A stretch of DNA of 14,236 nt from Deltaproteobacteria bacterium (lineage in GTDB: Bacteria; Desulfobacterota; Binatia; DP-6), in NCBI GenBank assembly GCA_005879205.1, contig VBLD01000133.1, forward strand, positions 7,106 through 21,341. The letters are read 5' to 3'. The translations under genes were made by a program, and so were the position numbers. Position 1 is the first letter of the stretch; the number at the start of each line of letters is the position of its first letter. The notes beneath the pieces are model-generated. The model was not told the DNA's origin, made no database searches, and saw only the letters and a program-made list of their open reading frames with translations. Positions 1 through 6,787 of this stretch are shown piece by piece.

Positions 1-398
1 TGCTCGCGGTCCTCGACCGTGGGGCGGCCCGCGAGCGGACGCTCCTGGCCGCCGAGGACGCCGCCATCATGACCCGCATCCGGGCGGCCGCGCCCGAGGT
101 GCTGACGAGCTTCTCCGCCGCGGAGGTCGCCGAGTGGGTCTATCGTCTGCGCGACGGCCAGCTCGCCGGCTACCGTCCGCCGGGCATCGCCCTCCAGGTG
201 CCGCCGACCTTCGGCGACGTCGCGATCGTCACGGCCGACTCGGTGGCGACCGCTCACCGGTTCGGCCTCGAGGTGCACGCCTGGACGATCAACGAGGATC
301 AGGAGATCGAGGCGCTGCTCGAGCTCGGCGTCGACGGGATCATGACCGATTTCCCGGCGCGCGGGCTGGCCGTGCTCCGCCGCCGCGGCCTCCGCTGA
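1..398 (+). CDS. Glycerophosphodiester phosphodiesterase, C-terminal part (5' truncated by window edge)
   Basis: The reading frame is open from base 3 to the TGA at 396-398, so the start lies outside the window. The C-terminus carries a typical GDPD-family ending: HAWTINEDQEIEALLELGVD followed by GIMTDFPARG. In this TIM-barrel family the block 'W T hydrophobic N ... G(V/A)DGI(I/M)TD.P' forms the last strands and helix, where the conserved W-T-(V/I)-N closes the barrel and the TD helps shape the active-site rim. The family hydrolyses glycerophosphodiesters to glycerol-3-phosphate and an alcohol. The metal-binding N-terminal HRG motif would lie upstream and cannot be checked. The gene converges on the toxin gene at 419 with about 20 bases between them, and no stem-loop terminator is visible there. 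The family call is firm; substrate and cellular location cannot be judged from this fragment. Confidence 0.85.
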   Translation, partial: LAVLDRGAARERTLLAAEDAAIMTRIRAAAPEVLTSFSAAEVAEWVYRLRDGQLAGYRPPGIALQVPPTFGDVAIVTADSVATAHRFGLEVHAWTINEDQEIEALLELGVDGIMTDFPARGLAVLRRRGLR

Positions 399-418
399 CC
401 AGTCGGGAGGGGTTCTTC

Positions 419-847
419 TCAGGGAGCGGGGATCACGTGGAAACCTTCGCGCTCCGCGGTTTCGGCCAGCCGCCTGTCAAACGTGTGGAGGACGAGACCC
501 TCCGGGTGTCCATCGGCCCAGGCGAGGGCCGCAGCCAGCTGAAGCGCGTCGGCCGCGCGCAGCGCGTGGAGCCGGAGTAGCCTCCGGGCCAGCGCCTTGG
601 TCCGCTCGACGTCAGTCACGGTATGCGCTCGCTTCACGAGATCAACGCCGAGCGCCTCGGCCTCTCGCGCCGCACGCTCGGAGACGGCGCCGTCACGGAC
701 CAGACGCCGGAGGGCCGACACCACCTCCACGAGCGCCAGGGTCCATACGACCAGCGAACCGTCCTCCGCGGCCCACTTCTCCGCCTCCGAGGTGGCAGAC
801 TGACGGACGACCAGGGGCACCAACGCCGAGCTGTCCCAGAATCTCAG
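419..847 (-). CDS. PIN-domain ribonuclease toxin, VapC family (apparent CTG start)
   Basis: This is a 142-residue PIN-domain protein, the toxin of a type II VapBC-like pair. PIN toxins are Mg-dependent RNases whose active site is a cluster of acidic residues. Here these are Asp5 (FWDSSALVPL), Glu41 (LALVEVVSAL), Asp100 (RAADALQLA) and Asp124 (HTFDRRLAE). The nearest conventional start, TTG at 823-821, would remove Asp5 and the first beta strand. In the same frame, CTG at 847-845 gives (M)RFWDSSALVPL, the usual beginning of this family, and a GAGGAG ribosome binding site at 858-853 sits 5 bases before it. The CTG overlaps the antitoxin stop as CTGA, which points to translational coupling. The antitoxin lies immediately upstream on the same strand. 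The family is well supported; the RNA target is unknown. Confidence 0.85.
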   Translation of the reverse strand: MRFWDSSALVPLVVRQSATSEAEKWAAEDGSLVVWTLALVEVVSALRRLVRDGAVSERAAREAEALGVDLVKRAHTVTDVERTKALARRLLRLHALRAADALQLAAALAWADGHPEGLVLHTFDRRLAETAEREGFHVIPAP

Positions 848-1140
848 CGTGACTCCTCGCGCTCGCGGAGTAGCGCCTCGACGACGTCGGCCTTCACCCG
901 CGGCCGCCGCTTCAGGAGCTTCCCCGGGAAGGAACCCTGCCCTCGCCGGATGATGCCCCGGGCCTCGAGGTCGGCCAAGCGGTCGGCTTCTTCACCCTGC
1001 TCGGATACGTCGCCGCCGGCCGGATCGATGCGCGCGATGATCCGATTCCGGTCGCGCACGAGAATCGGCTGCCCGCGTCGCACCATCCGGAGATAGTGGC
1101 TCAGGCGGTTCTTGAGCTCGGCGATGTTGATCGCCTTCAT
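844..1140 (-). CDS. Antitoxin, VapB/Phd-YefM type, partner of the PIN toxin
   Basis: This is a 98-residue protein starting MKAINIAELKNRLSHYLRMV, with the core QPILVRDRNRIIARIDP. It is the Phd/YefM-like N-terminal fold (beta strand, helix, beta hairpin) of antitoxins that bind DNA as dimers. A longer reading begins at 1182, but the ATG at 1140 aligns with the usual family start and the extra residues (HGHDTSH...) look non-native. The charged tail from about residue 60 (EQGEEADRLADLEARG, then a basic RRPRVK stretch) would be the toxin-wrapping part. It overlaps the toxin start by four bases (CTGA). A near-palindromic element at 1146-1173 lies directly upstream and is a likely autoregulatory operator. 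The exact antitoxin subfamily is uncertain; the role follows from the fold and the neighbouring PIN toxin. Confidence 0.85.
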   Translation of the reverse strand: MKAINIAELKNRLSHYLRMVRRGQPILVRDRNRIIARIDPAGGDVSEQGEEADRLADLEARGIIRRGQGSFPGKLLKRRPRVKADVVEALLREREESR

Positions 1141-1145
1141 GGCTA

Positions 1146-1173
1146 TCACATGGCTTGTATCGTGGCCATGAGA
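1146..1173 (-). promoter_or_regulatory. Candidate antitoxin operator: inverted repeat over the -10 region
   Basis: The arms TCACATGGC (1146-1154) and GCCATGAGA (1165-1173) are inverted repeats matching at 8 of 9 positions, separated by 10 bases. Reading the minus strand, a possible -35 TTGCCG (1182-1177) and -10 TACAAG (1159-1154), 17 bases apart, place the -10 inside the repeat and the transcript start a few bases before the ATG at 1140. Autorepression of toxin-antitoxin operons through such repeats is established; its use here is inferred. Confidence 0.45.
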
Positions 1174-1212
1174 AGGCGGCAAGCCAGGGAACGGAGTTCG
1201 GGCCGCGCGCTG

Positions 1213-2016
1213 TCAGCGGGAGCGCTGCGGCGGGGCGACCTCCCGGATCAACGCCAGCAGCCCGTCGTGCAGCACCCCGTTCGACGCGATCATGCCCGGC
1301 CGCAGCGGCGACGGCTGGTTGAAGACGAGCGGCCGCCCGTCGAGGTCCGTCGCCCGGCCGCCGGCCTCCTCGACGAGGAGCGAGCCGGCGCAGATGTCCC
1401 ACTCGTTCTTCGGCGTGAGGGTGAAGGTGGCGTCGCCGGCGCCGGTCGCGATCTCGGCCAGCTTGAAGGCGACGCTGCCCGTGAGCTTCACCCGGACCCG
1501 GGGCTTGAAGGCGTCCCACTCGCCGCGCTTGTCCTCGGAGCGGCTCGCCAGGACCTCGGCGTCGGGCACGCGCGCCGTCGGGCTGACGCGTGCCGGAGCG
1601 CCGTTCACGGTGGTGCCCTCGCCGCGGACCGCGGCGTAGAGGCGGTCCGCGGCCGGGTTGTACTCGACCGCGACCACCGGCCGGCCGTCCTCGACCAGGG
1701 CCACGCACACGCAGAACTCGGGGATGTGCTGGATGAACTCCTTCGTGCCGTCGAGCGGGTCGACCACCCAGACGCGCCGGTGCGCGAGCCGCTCGGGGGA
1801 GTCTGCGGTCTCCTCGGAGAGCCAGCCGTCGTCGGGGAACGCCTCCTCGACGAACCGGTGGATGCAGCCGTTCGCCTCCTCGTCGGCCAGGGTGACGGGA
1901 TTGTCGGGCCGCTTGTCGCGCGCCGCGACGCCGGGCACGTAGTAGCGCAGCACGATGGCTCCCGCCGCGCGCGCCGCACGCACCGCGACGTCCCGCTCGC
2001 GGACGAAGGCGCTCAC
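1213..2016 (-). CDS. Inositol monophosphatase/CysQ-family phosphatase (3'(2'),5'-bisphosphate nucleotidase-like)
   Basis: This is a 267-residue Li-sensitive Mg-dependent phosphatase-superfamily protein. The metal ligands are all visible: Glu69 in WLSEET, the DPLDGT motif at 86-91 (WVVDPLDGTKEFI), and Trp206-Asp207 in NEWDICAG. The extension DGTKEFI and the D-N-P-V-T-L-A-D segment at 38-45 resemble CysQ (3'-phosphoadenosine-5'-phosphate to AMP) more than inositol monophosphatases, but the specificity is not certain. It would be cytoplasmic. The start is GTG at 2016-2014, which overlaps the stop of the upstream deoxyhypusine-synthase-like gene as GTGA, so the two are very likely co-transcribed and translationally coupled. 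No sulfate assimilation genes are in view. Other possibilities are an inositol-1-phosphatase or a NADP phosphatase. Confidence 0.88.
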   Translation of the reverse strand: MSAFVRERDVAVRAARAAGAIVLRYYVPGVAARDKRPDNPVTLADEEANGCIHRFVEEAFPDDGWLSEETADSPERLAHRRVWVVDPLDGTKEFIQHIPEFCVCVALVEDGRPVVAVEYNPAADRLYAAVRGEGTTVNGAPARVSPTARVPDAEVLASRSEDKRGEWDAFKPRVRVKLTGSVAFKLAEIATGAGDATFTLTPKNEWDICAGSLLVEEAGGRATDLDGRPLVFNQPSPLRPGMIASNGVLHDGLLALIREVAPPQRSR

Positions 2017-3131
2017 CGCCGTGGCTTGAGCCCGCCGTCGGGCCCGAAGTCGTGCGCCTGGTGGTACTCGCGGACGAGGTTCTCCATCAGCGCCTCCCGC
2101 TGTTCGTAGAGCCGCTTCGGCTTGCGGGGCGGATGGAGCGCGAGCGCGTAGGCCGTGAGCAGCGGCAGGGCGATCGTCGAATCGCAGTAGCACACCACGG
2201 TGTCGGGCAGCTTGTCGGGATCGACCTTGCCCCAGCTGACGGCCTCGCTCGGCGTCGCACCCGAGAGCCCGCCGGTGTCCACCCGGGCATCGGTGAACTG
2301 CACGTAGTAGTCGTGGCCCTTCTCCTCGATGCCGAGCACCTCCTGCACCTGCGGCTCGGTCTGGAGAACGAAGTTCTTGGGCGAGCCGCCGCCGAGGATG
2401 AGCACGCCGCTCTTGCCGCCCGCGCGCTTGGCGCCGAGAACGAGCGCGGCGGTCTCGTTCACGTCGCGCGACACGTCGATCTTGAGCTTGCAGCCCTCGA
2501 TGGCGAGCGCGGCGACGTTCATGCCGATCGAGCTGTCGCCCGGCGAGGACGTGTAGACCGGCACCCGGTGCTCCGCCGCCGCCGCGAGCAGCGACTTGCG
2601 CCTGAGGCCGAGGGCCCGCTGCCGCTCGGCGACGACGTGCCCGATCAGGTGGTGGAACTCGGCCGTTCCCATCTCGCGCTGGAACTCGGGCGCGAACAGG
2701 ATGCGCCGGTAGAACGCGTCGGTGTCGAGCAGCACGGCGTAGTCGAAGACGATGTCGTAGATGCGGACCACGCCGTCCTTGCGCAGCGCCACGTCGTCCA
2801 GATCGGGCCGGCCGCGGTGCATCGTGAGGCCGATGCCGAAGTGCGTGTCGTGGTAGAGGTTGGCACCGGTGGACACGATCCAGTCGACGAAGCCCGCCTC
2901 GATGAGCGGGATCAGGCACGACATGCCGAGACCCGCCGGGGTGAGCGCGCCGCTCAGGCTCACACCCACCGTCACGTCGTCCTCGAGCATGCGGCGCACG
3001 AAGAGCTGCGCCGCCTCGCGCAGCCGGGCACCGTTGTAGGCGAGCAGCGCCCCGTCGACCAGCTCGGACACGGTGGTCGTACCCGTGACGGGGCGGGGAT
3101 CGATCTTCGCCCCCCCGAGGAGCCGCTTCAT
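2013..3131 (-). CDS. Deoxyhypusine synthase-like protein (possible polyamine aminobutyltransferase)
   Basis: This is a 372-residue member of the deoxyhypusine synthase family, close to the eukaryotic enzyme in length. The NAD-binding segments STGANLYHD (87-95) and VPVYTSSPGDSSIG (190-203), the GATPSEAVSWGK block (291-302) and the lysine loop GGGSPKNF (247-254) are present. Lys252 aligns with the catalytic lysine that carries the aminobutyl imine in characterised enzymes. In eukaryotes and archaea the enzyme modifies eIF5A/aIF5A; bacteria lack that target, and some bacterial relatives make homospermidine or related polyamines from putrescine and spermidine. That function here is inference. The ATG at 3131 is chosen because homology starts there and a GGGTGGG purine run precedes it; the frame stays open further upstream across a divergent gene. 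It overlaps the downstream phosphatase gene by four bases. Confidence 0.88.
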   Translation of the reverse strand: MKRLLGGAKIDPRPVTGTTTVSELVDGALLAYNGARLREAAQLFVRRMLEDDVTVGVSLSGALTPAGLGMSCLIPLIEAGFVDWIVSTGANLYHDTHFGIGLTMHRGRPDLDDVALRKDGVVRIYDIVFDYAVLLDTDAFYRRILFAPEFQREMGTAEFHHLIGHVVAERQRALGLRRKSLLAAAAEHRVPVYTSSPGDSSIGMNVAALAIEGCKLKIDVSRDVNETAALVLGAKRAGGKSGVLILGGGSPKNFVLQTEPQVQEVLGIEEKGHDYYVQFTDARVDTGGLSGATPSEAVSWGKVDPDKLPDTVVCYCDSTIALPLLTAYALALHPPRKPKRLYEQREALMENLVREYHQAHDFGPDGGLKPRR

Positions 3132-3188
3132 CCCACCCACGCGGTCTTCCGTACCATTTCGCAACGCAATTTCAAAAGCGGACGGTGC
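3132..3188. promoter_or_regulatory. Divergent intergenic promoter region
   Basis: This short gap separates the divergent deoxyhypusine-synthase-like and pgpA genes. Its middle (about 3151-3178) is clearly richer in A and T than the flanking coding DNA and carries ATTTC twice (3156-3160 and 3169-3173). A minus-strand TTGAAA lies in it, but no convincing -10 at standard spacing could be assigned on either strand. It must contain the promoters of both transcription units unless they are read through from outside. Confidence 0.4.
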
Positions 3189-3686
3189 TTGACGGCGAAG
3201 GCGCGAGCCTCTACGCAGACCAGCGTGCGCGCGCTCGCGGTGGCTCTCGCGACGGTCGGCGGCGTGGGGTACGTCCCGATCGCCTCGGGCACCGCGGGCT
3301 CGCTCGTCGCGCTGCCGCTGCTTCCCTTCCTGGCCGCGCTGCGCGACCGCGCGCCCGTCGCCTATGCGGCGCTCGTCCTCGGGCTGATCGCGGTCGCGGT
3401 GTGGGCCGCGGGACGCGCCGAGGACGTATTCGGCGGCGAGGACCATCCGTACATCGTGATCGACGAGGTCGCGGGGCTCGTCGTCGCCGGCGCCCTCCTG
3501 CCCGCCACCTGGCTCGCCGCGGTCGTCGCGTTCGTCCTGTTCCGCGTCTTCGACGTCGTGAAGCCGTTCCCCGCGCGACAGATCGACGGCGGGGTGGAGG
3601 GCGGGCTCGGGGTGGTCGGAGACGACCTGGTGGCAGGCCTCTACGCGGGGCTCGTCACCCGCCTGTGCCTGCGGATCGTCGCGTGA
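3189..3686 (+). CDS. pgpA: Phosphatidylglycerophosphatase A
   Basis: This integral inner-membrane phosphatase converts phosphatidylglycerol phosphate to phosphatidylglycerol in phospholipid synthesis. PgpA hallmarks occur in order: GYVPIASGTAGSL (27-39), IDEVAGL (91-97), FRVFDVVKPFPARQID (118-133) and GGLGVVGDDLVAGLYAG (138-154). Three or four hydrophobic segments fit the known membrane topology (about 40-50, 56-74, 94-118, 145-163). Two starts are possible: TTG at 3189, used here (165 residues), or GTG at 3225 (153 residues, beginning MRALAVALATVGG). Neither has a strong ribosome binding site, and nothing conserved lies between them. The stop overlaps the GTG of cinA (GTGA), and pgpA next to cinA and recA is a familiar bacterial arrangement. 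Confidence 0.9.
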   Translation: MTAKARASTQTSVRALAVALATVGGVGYVPIASGTAGSLVALPLLPFLAALRDRAPVAYAALVLGLIAVAVWAAGRAEDVFGGEDHPYIVIDEVAGLVVAGALLPATWLAAVVAFVLFRVFDVVKPFPARQIDGGVEGGLGVVGDDLVAGLYAGLVTRLCLRIVA

Positions 3687-4975
3687 TCGAGCGCGTCGCC
3701 ATTCTCTCGACCGGCGACGAGCTGACGACGGGCCGCATCGTCGACAGCAATGCGAGCTGGATCGCCGATCAGCTCTTCGCGCTCGGCCTGGACCTCGTCG
3801 CCGTGCTCACCGTCGGCGACTATGCCGACCGCCTCGCGTGGGCGTGGGAGCACGCGCTCGAGCAGGCCGAGGTCGTCATCTCGACCGGCGGGATCGGGCC
3901 CACGGCGGACGACCTCACCAACGAGGTCGTGGCGCGCGTCCTCGGGGTACCGCTCGCCGAGGACGGCCCATCCGCCGAGCGCATCCGCCAGCTCTTCGCC
4001 GCGCTCGGCCGCGAGATGCCCGAGAACAACCTGAAGCAGGCGCTGCTGCCCCGCGGCGCCGTGGTGGTTCCGAACCCGCTCGGCACGGCGCCCGGATACC
4101 GCGTCGAGCATCGTGGCCGTCACCTCGTCGTCCTGCCCGGCGTGCCGCGCGAGATGAAGGTGATGATGGAGCAGACGGTGCTCCCCTGGCTGCGTACGCT
4201 GCGCGGCGGCGACGTGTACCTGTCGCGCGTCTTCCAGACGTTCGGGCTCACCGAGTCGGCGCTCGACGAGAAGGTGGCCGGCGCGGTGGATCCGACCGAA
4301 GCGCGCGTCTCGTTCCGCGCGAGCTTCCCGGAGATATCCCTTCGCCTCGTCGTCCACGGGAAGCCGGAGGCGGCTGCCGCCCGGCTCGAGATCCTCGCGG
4401 CGCGCATCCGCGAGCGCATCGGTCCCCACGTCTACGGCGAGGGACCGATCACGCTCGAAGAGGTCGCCGGCCGCCTGCTCGGCGAGCGGAGGCTCACGCT
4501 GGCGCTCGCCGAGTCGATGACGGGCGGGCTCGTCGCGCACCGCGTGACGAACGTCTCCGGGAGCTCGGAGTACCTTCGCGGCGCCGTCGTCGCCTACACC
4601 AACCGCATGAAGTGCGAGATGCTCGGCGTCCGCCAGGAGACCCTCGACGCGCACGGCGCGGTCAGCGAGCAGACGGCCACCGAGATGGCCGACGGTGTGC
4701 GGCGCGTCTTCGGGACGGATCTGGGACTCGCGACCACCGGCATCGCGGGCCCCGAGGCGGCCACGGCCGAGAAGCCGGCCGGCACCCTGTGGCTGGCGCT
4801 CGCCTCGGCGAGCGGCGGCACGGTGACACGGCGCTACCAGCTCTGGGGCGAGCGCGACTGGATGAAGATCCTCGCCTCCCAGATCGCGCTCGACTGGCTC
4901 CGCCGCTACGCCCTCGGGCAGCCGGTGACCGACTCGCAGCTCTTTCGCCCGCGGAGCGGACGGGACGGGCGATGA
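3683..4975 (+). CDS. cinA: CinA family protein, NMN deamidase / competence-damage inducible protein
   Basis: This 430-residue, full-length two-domain CinA has an N-terminal molybdopterin-binding-like (MoCF/COG1058) domain and a C-terminal PncC-type amidohydrolase domain. The first shows STGDELTTG (9-17), STGGIGPTADDLT (67-79) and the LPGVPREMK stretch; the second shows AESMTGGLVAHRVTNVSG from residue 276, then YTNRMK and TTGIAGPEA. Ser278 is the expected nucleophile of the pyridine nucleotide amidase, which converts nicotinamide mononucleotide to nicotinate mononucleotide in NAD salvage. Methionine stands between Ser278 and the TGG where cysteine is common. The start is a GTG overlapping the pgpA stop by four bases. 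Its place before thpR and recA matches the cinA-recA linkage known from other bacteria, where cinA may be co-expressed with recA during competence or damage. Confidence 0.93.
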   Translation: MIERVAILSTGDELTTGRIVDSNASWIADQLFALGLDLVAVLTVGDYADRLAWAWEHALEQAEVVISTGGIGPTADDLTNEVVARVLGVPLAEDGPSAERIRQLFAALGREMPENNLKQALLPRGAVVVPNPLGTAPGYRVEHRGRHLVVLPGVPREMKVMMEQTVLPWLRTLRGGDVYLSRVFQTFGLTESALDEKVAGAVDPTEARVSFRASFPEISLRLVVHGKPEAAAARLEILAARIRERIGPHVYGEGPITLEEVAGRLLGERRLTLALAESMTGGLVAHRVTNVSGSSEYLRGAVVAYTNRMKCEMLGVRQETLDAHGAVSEQTATEMADGVRRVFGTDLGLATTGIAGPEAATAEKPAGTLWLALASASGGTVTRRYQLWGERDWMKILASQIALDWLRRYALGQPVTDSQLFRPRSGRDGR

Positions 4976-5001
4976 TGCAGATCGTCCTGCGGCCCCTCTG
5001 A
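4972..5001 (+). other. Nine-codon minicistron between cinA and thpR
   Basis: The sequence ATG ATG CAG ATC GTC CTG CGG CCC CTC TGA starts inside the cinA stop (ATGA overlap) and ends 15 bases before the thpR GTG at 5017. It would encode MMQIVLRPL. It could carry terminating ribosomes from cinA towards thpR, or it may be chance. A GGACGGGCG purine-rich stretch lies just before it. Nothing else supports expression. Confidence 0.2.
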
Positions 5002-5016
5002 CCGCGCGCGGGCGGC

Positions 5017-5583
5017 GTGCGCTGCTTCCTCGCCATCGAGATTCCCGACGACGTCCGCGCCGCGCTCGCGCAAACCCAGGCGTCGCTCCGGCGGCGGGCG
5101 CCGCGCGCCGACCTCCGCTGGCTCGATCCGGCCGGGCTCCACGTGACCCTCAAGTTCCTCGGCGAGGTGCCGGAAGACGCTCTGCCGGCGGTCGCCGACG
5201 CCGTGCGGAAGACCGCCGCCGCGCACGCCGCGATCCCGCTCGCCCTCGCCGGCCTCGGCGGCTTCCCGAGCCTCAAACGCGCGCGCGTGCTCTGGGCCGG
5301 TCTCGCGACGGGGGTGGCGGAGCTCGGCCGGCTCGCGGTCGCGCTCGAGCGGGCGCTCGAGCCGCTCGGCTTCCCGCCCGAGAGCCGTCCCTTCCGGGGC
5401 CACGTGACGTTCGCCCGCGTCCGCTCGCCGCGCGGCCTCGGGCGGATCACGGCCGCGATCGAGGCCACTCCCGACGTGGCGTTCGGCAACTGGACGGCGG
5501 GCGACGTGATCCTCTACCGGAGCCATCTGCGTCCGACGGGGGCGACGTACGAGCCGCTTGCCATCGTCCCGCTCGCCGGGTGA
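5017..5583 (+). CDS. thpR: RNA 2',3'-cyclic phosphodiesterase (2'-5' RNA ligase family)
   Basis: This 188-residue protein belongs to the 2H phosphoesterase superfamily, which acts on 2',3'-cyclic phosphate RNA ends; purified bacterial members also ligate tRNA halves in vitro. The two signature HxTx motifs are present: HVTLKFLGE at 42-50 and HVTFARVRS at 129-137, giving the catalytic pairs His42/Thr44 and His129/Thr131. The N-terminus MRCFLAIEIPDDVR is the usual family start, so the GTG at 5017 is well placed. Length is normal. It sits between cinA and recA, a common position, and its stop is 106 bases before recA. The physiological RNA substrate in bacteria is not settled. Confidence 0.93.
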   Translation: MRCFLAIEIPDDVRAALAQTQASLRRRAPRADLRWLDPAGLHVTLKFLGEVPEDALPAVADAVRKTAAAHAAIPLALAGLGGFPSLKRARVLWAGLATGVAELGRLAVALERALEPLGFPPESRPFRGHVTFARVRSPRGLGRITAAIEATPDVAFGNWTAGDVILYRSHLRPTGATYEPLAIVPLAG

Positions 5584-5689
5584 GGGCCCGCGGTAGCTGA
5601 AAATAGGTAGCGCCGCCGCTGGAGAGTCGGCCGCAGCGAGGGTAGAGTAGGACACCTCACGGGTACACCGGCGGGGGGGAGGGCGTCAC
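5584..5689 (+). promoter_or_regulatory. recA upstream region with direct repeat
   Basis: This is the only gap longer than a few bases in the pgpA-to-recX run. It holds an exact direct repeat GGTAGC (5592-5597 and 5606-5611) separated by TGAAAATA, and a partial third copy GGTAGAG at 5641-5647. The recA ribosome binding site is a run of G with GGGAGGG ending about 9 bases before the ATG. No CTGT-N8-ACAG, GAAC-N4-GTTC or GTTC-N7-GTTC LexA box was found by eye. The repeat could be an operator or part of a recA promoter; no standard -35/-10 pair is evident. Confidence 0.4.
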
Positions 5690-6784
5690 ATGGGCATCGA
5701 CGTGAACCGCGAGCGGGCAATCGACCTCGCTCTCAGCCAGATCGAGAAGCAGTTCGGCAAGGGCGCGATCATGCGGCTCGGCGAGGGCGCGCTCATCACC
5801 GACGTCCCCGCGCTCCCCACCGGCTCGCTCGGGCTCGACATCGCGCTCGGCATCGGCGGCATCCCGCGCGGCCGGGTGGTCGAGATCTACGGCCCCGAGT
5901 CCTCCGGCAAGACGACGCTCGCCCTGCAGCTCGTCTCCGAGGGTCAGAAGCGGGGCGGCATCTGCGCCTTCATCGACGCCGAGCACGCGCTCGACATCAA
6001 CTACGCGCGCAAGCTCGGCGTCCGGAGCGAGGATCTGCTCATCTCGCAGCCCGACAACGGCGAGCAGGCGCTCGAGATCGCCGACACGCTCGTCCGCTCG
6101 GGAGCGATCGACGTGCTGGTGATCGATTCGGTCGCGGCCCTGGTCCCCCGCGCCGAGATCGAGGGCGACATGGGCGATCCGCAGATGGGCCTGCAGGCCC
6201 GGCTCATGTCGCAGGCGCTCCGCAAGCTCACCGGCACGATCTCCAAGTCGCGCACGATCGTCGTCTTCATCAACCAGATCCGCATGAAGATCGGCGTCAT
6301 GTTCGGGAACCCCGAGACCACCACCGGGGGCAACGCGCTCAAGTTCTACGCCTCGGTCCGGCTCGACATCCGCCGCCTCGGCGCCATCAAGCACGGCGAT
6401 GAGGTGATCGGCAGCCGCACCAAGGTGCGGGTCGTGAAGAACAAGGTGGCGCCGCCCTTCCGCGAGGCGGAGTTCGACATCCTCTACGGCTCGGGGATCT
6501 CGAAGGAGGGCGAGCTGATCGACATCGCCGCCGAGCACGGCATCGTCGAGAAGACCGGTGCGTGGTACGCCTTCGGCGGCGACCGGATCGGCCAGGGCCG
6601 CGAGAACGCGCGCGACTTCCTGCGCGAGCACGCGCAGGTGGCCGAGACGATCGAGGCGAAGGTCCGCGAGAAGTTCGGGCTCAGGACCGACGCGGCCCCG
6701 GCCCCGACGGAGGGGAACGGCGCGAGTGCAGAGGGTGCGCGGGCGGGAGAACCCGCCCGGCGGGGGAGAGGCGGAAAGGACTAG
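5690..6784 (+). CDS. recA: Recombinase RecA
   Basis: This 364-residue RecA is the ATP-dependent strand-exchange protein and the co-protease that triggers LexA self-cleavage in the SOS response. Visible elements are the N-terminal helix (ERAIDLALSQIEKQFGKGAI), Walker A GPESSGKTT at 68-76, the FIDAEHALD segment, Walker B LVIDSVAALVPRAEI, loop L1 around MGLQARLMSQALRKL, and loop L2 with MFGNPETTTGGNALKFYAS. The core domain is canonical throughout. The last 30 or so residues are a low-complexity Pro/Ala/Gly/Glu tail ending in basic RRGRGGKD, rather than the acidic tail of the E. coli protein. The start ATG follows a strong G-rich ribosome binding site. The next gene, a pilT-like ATPase, begins 3 bases after the stop. 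Confidence 0.99.
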   Translation: MGIDVNRERAIDLALSQIEKQFGKGAIMRLGEGALITDVPALPTGSLGLDIALGIGGIPRGRVVEIYGPESSGKTTLALQLVSEGQKRGGICAFIDAEHALDINYARKLGVRSEDLLISQPDNGEQALEIADTLVRSGAIDVLVIDSVAALVPRAEIEGDMGDPQMGLQARLMSQALRKLTGTISKSRTIVVFINQIRMKIGVMFGNPETTTGGNALKFYASVRLDIRRLGAIKHGDEVIGSRTKVRVVKNKVAPPFREAEFDILYGSGISKEGELIDIAAEHGIVEKTGAWYAFGGDRIGQGRENARDFLREHAQVAETIEAKVREKFGLRTDAAPAPTEGNGASAEGARAGEPARRGRGGKD

Positions 6785-6787
6785 GAC

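Noticed and set aside
399..418. Terminator between the convergent phosphodiesterase and first toxin genes
   Set aside because: Only about 20 bases, with no stable inverted repeat and no T run on either strand.
2052..3188. Upstream extension of the pgpA frame over the deoxyhypusine-synthase-like gene
   Set aside because: The open frame is antisense to a clear enzyme gene and PgpA homology begins only after about 3225.
5673..5690. G-quadruplex in the G-rich stretch before recA
   Set aside because: It contains fewer than four separated G runs and is better explained as the recA ribosome binding site.
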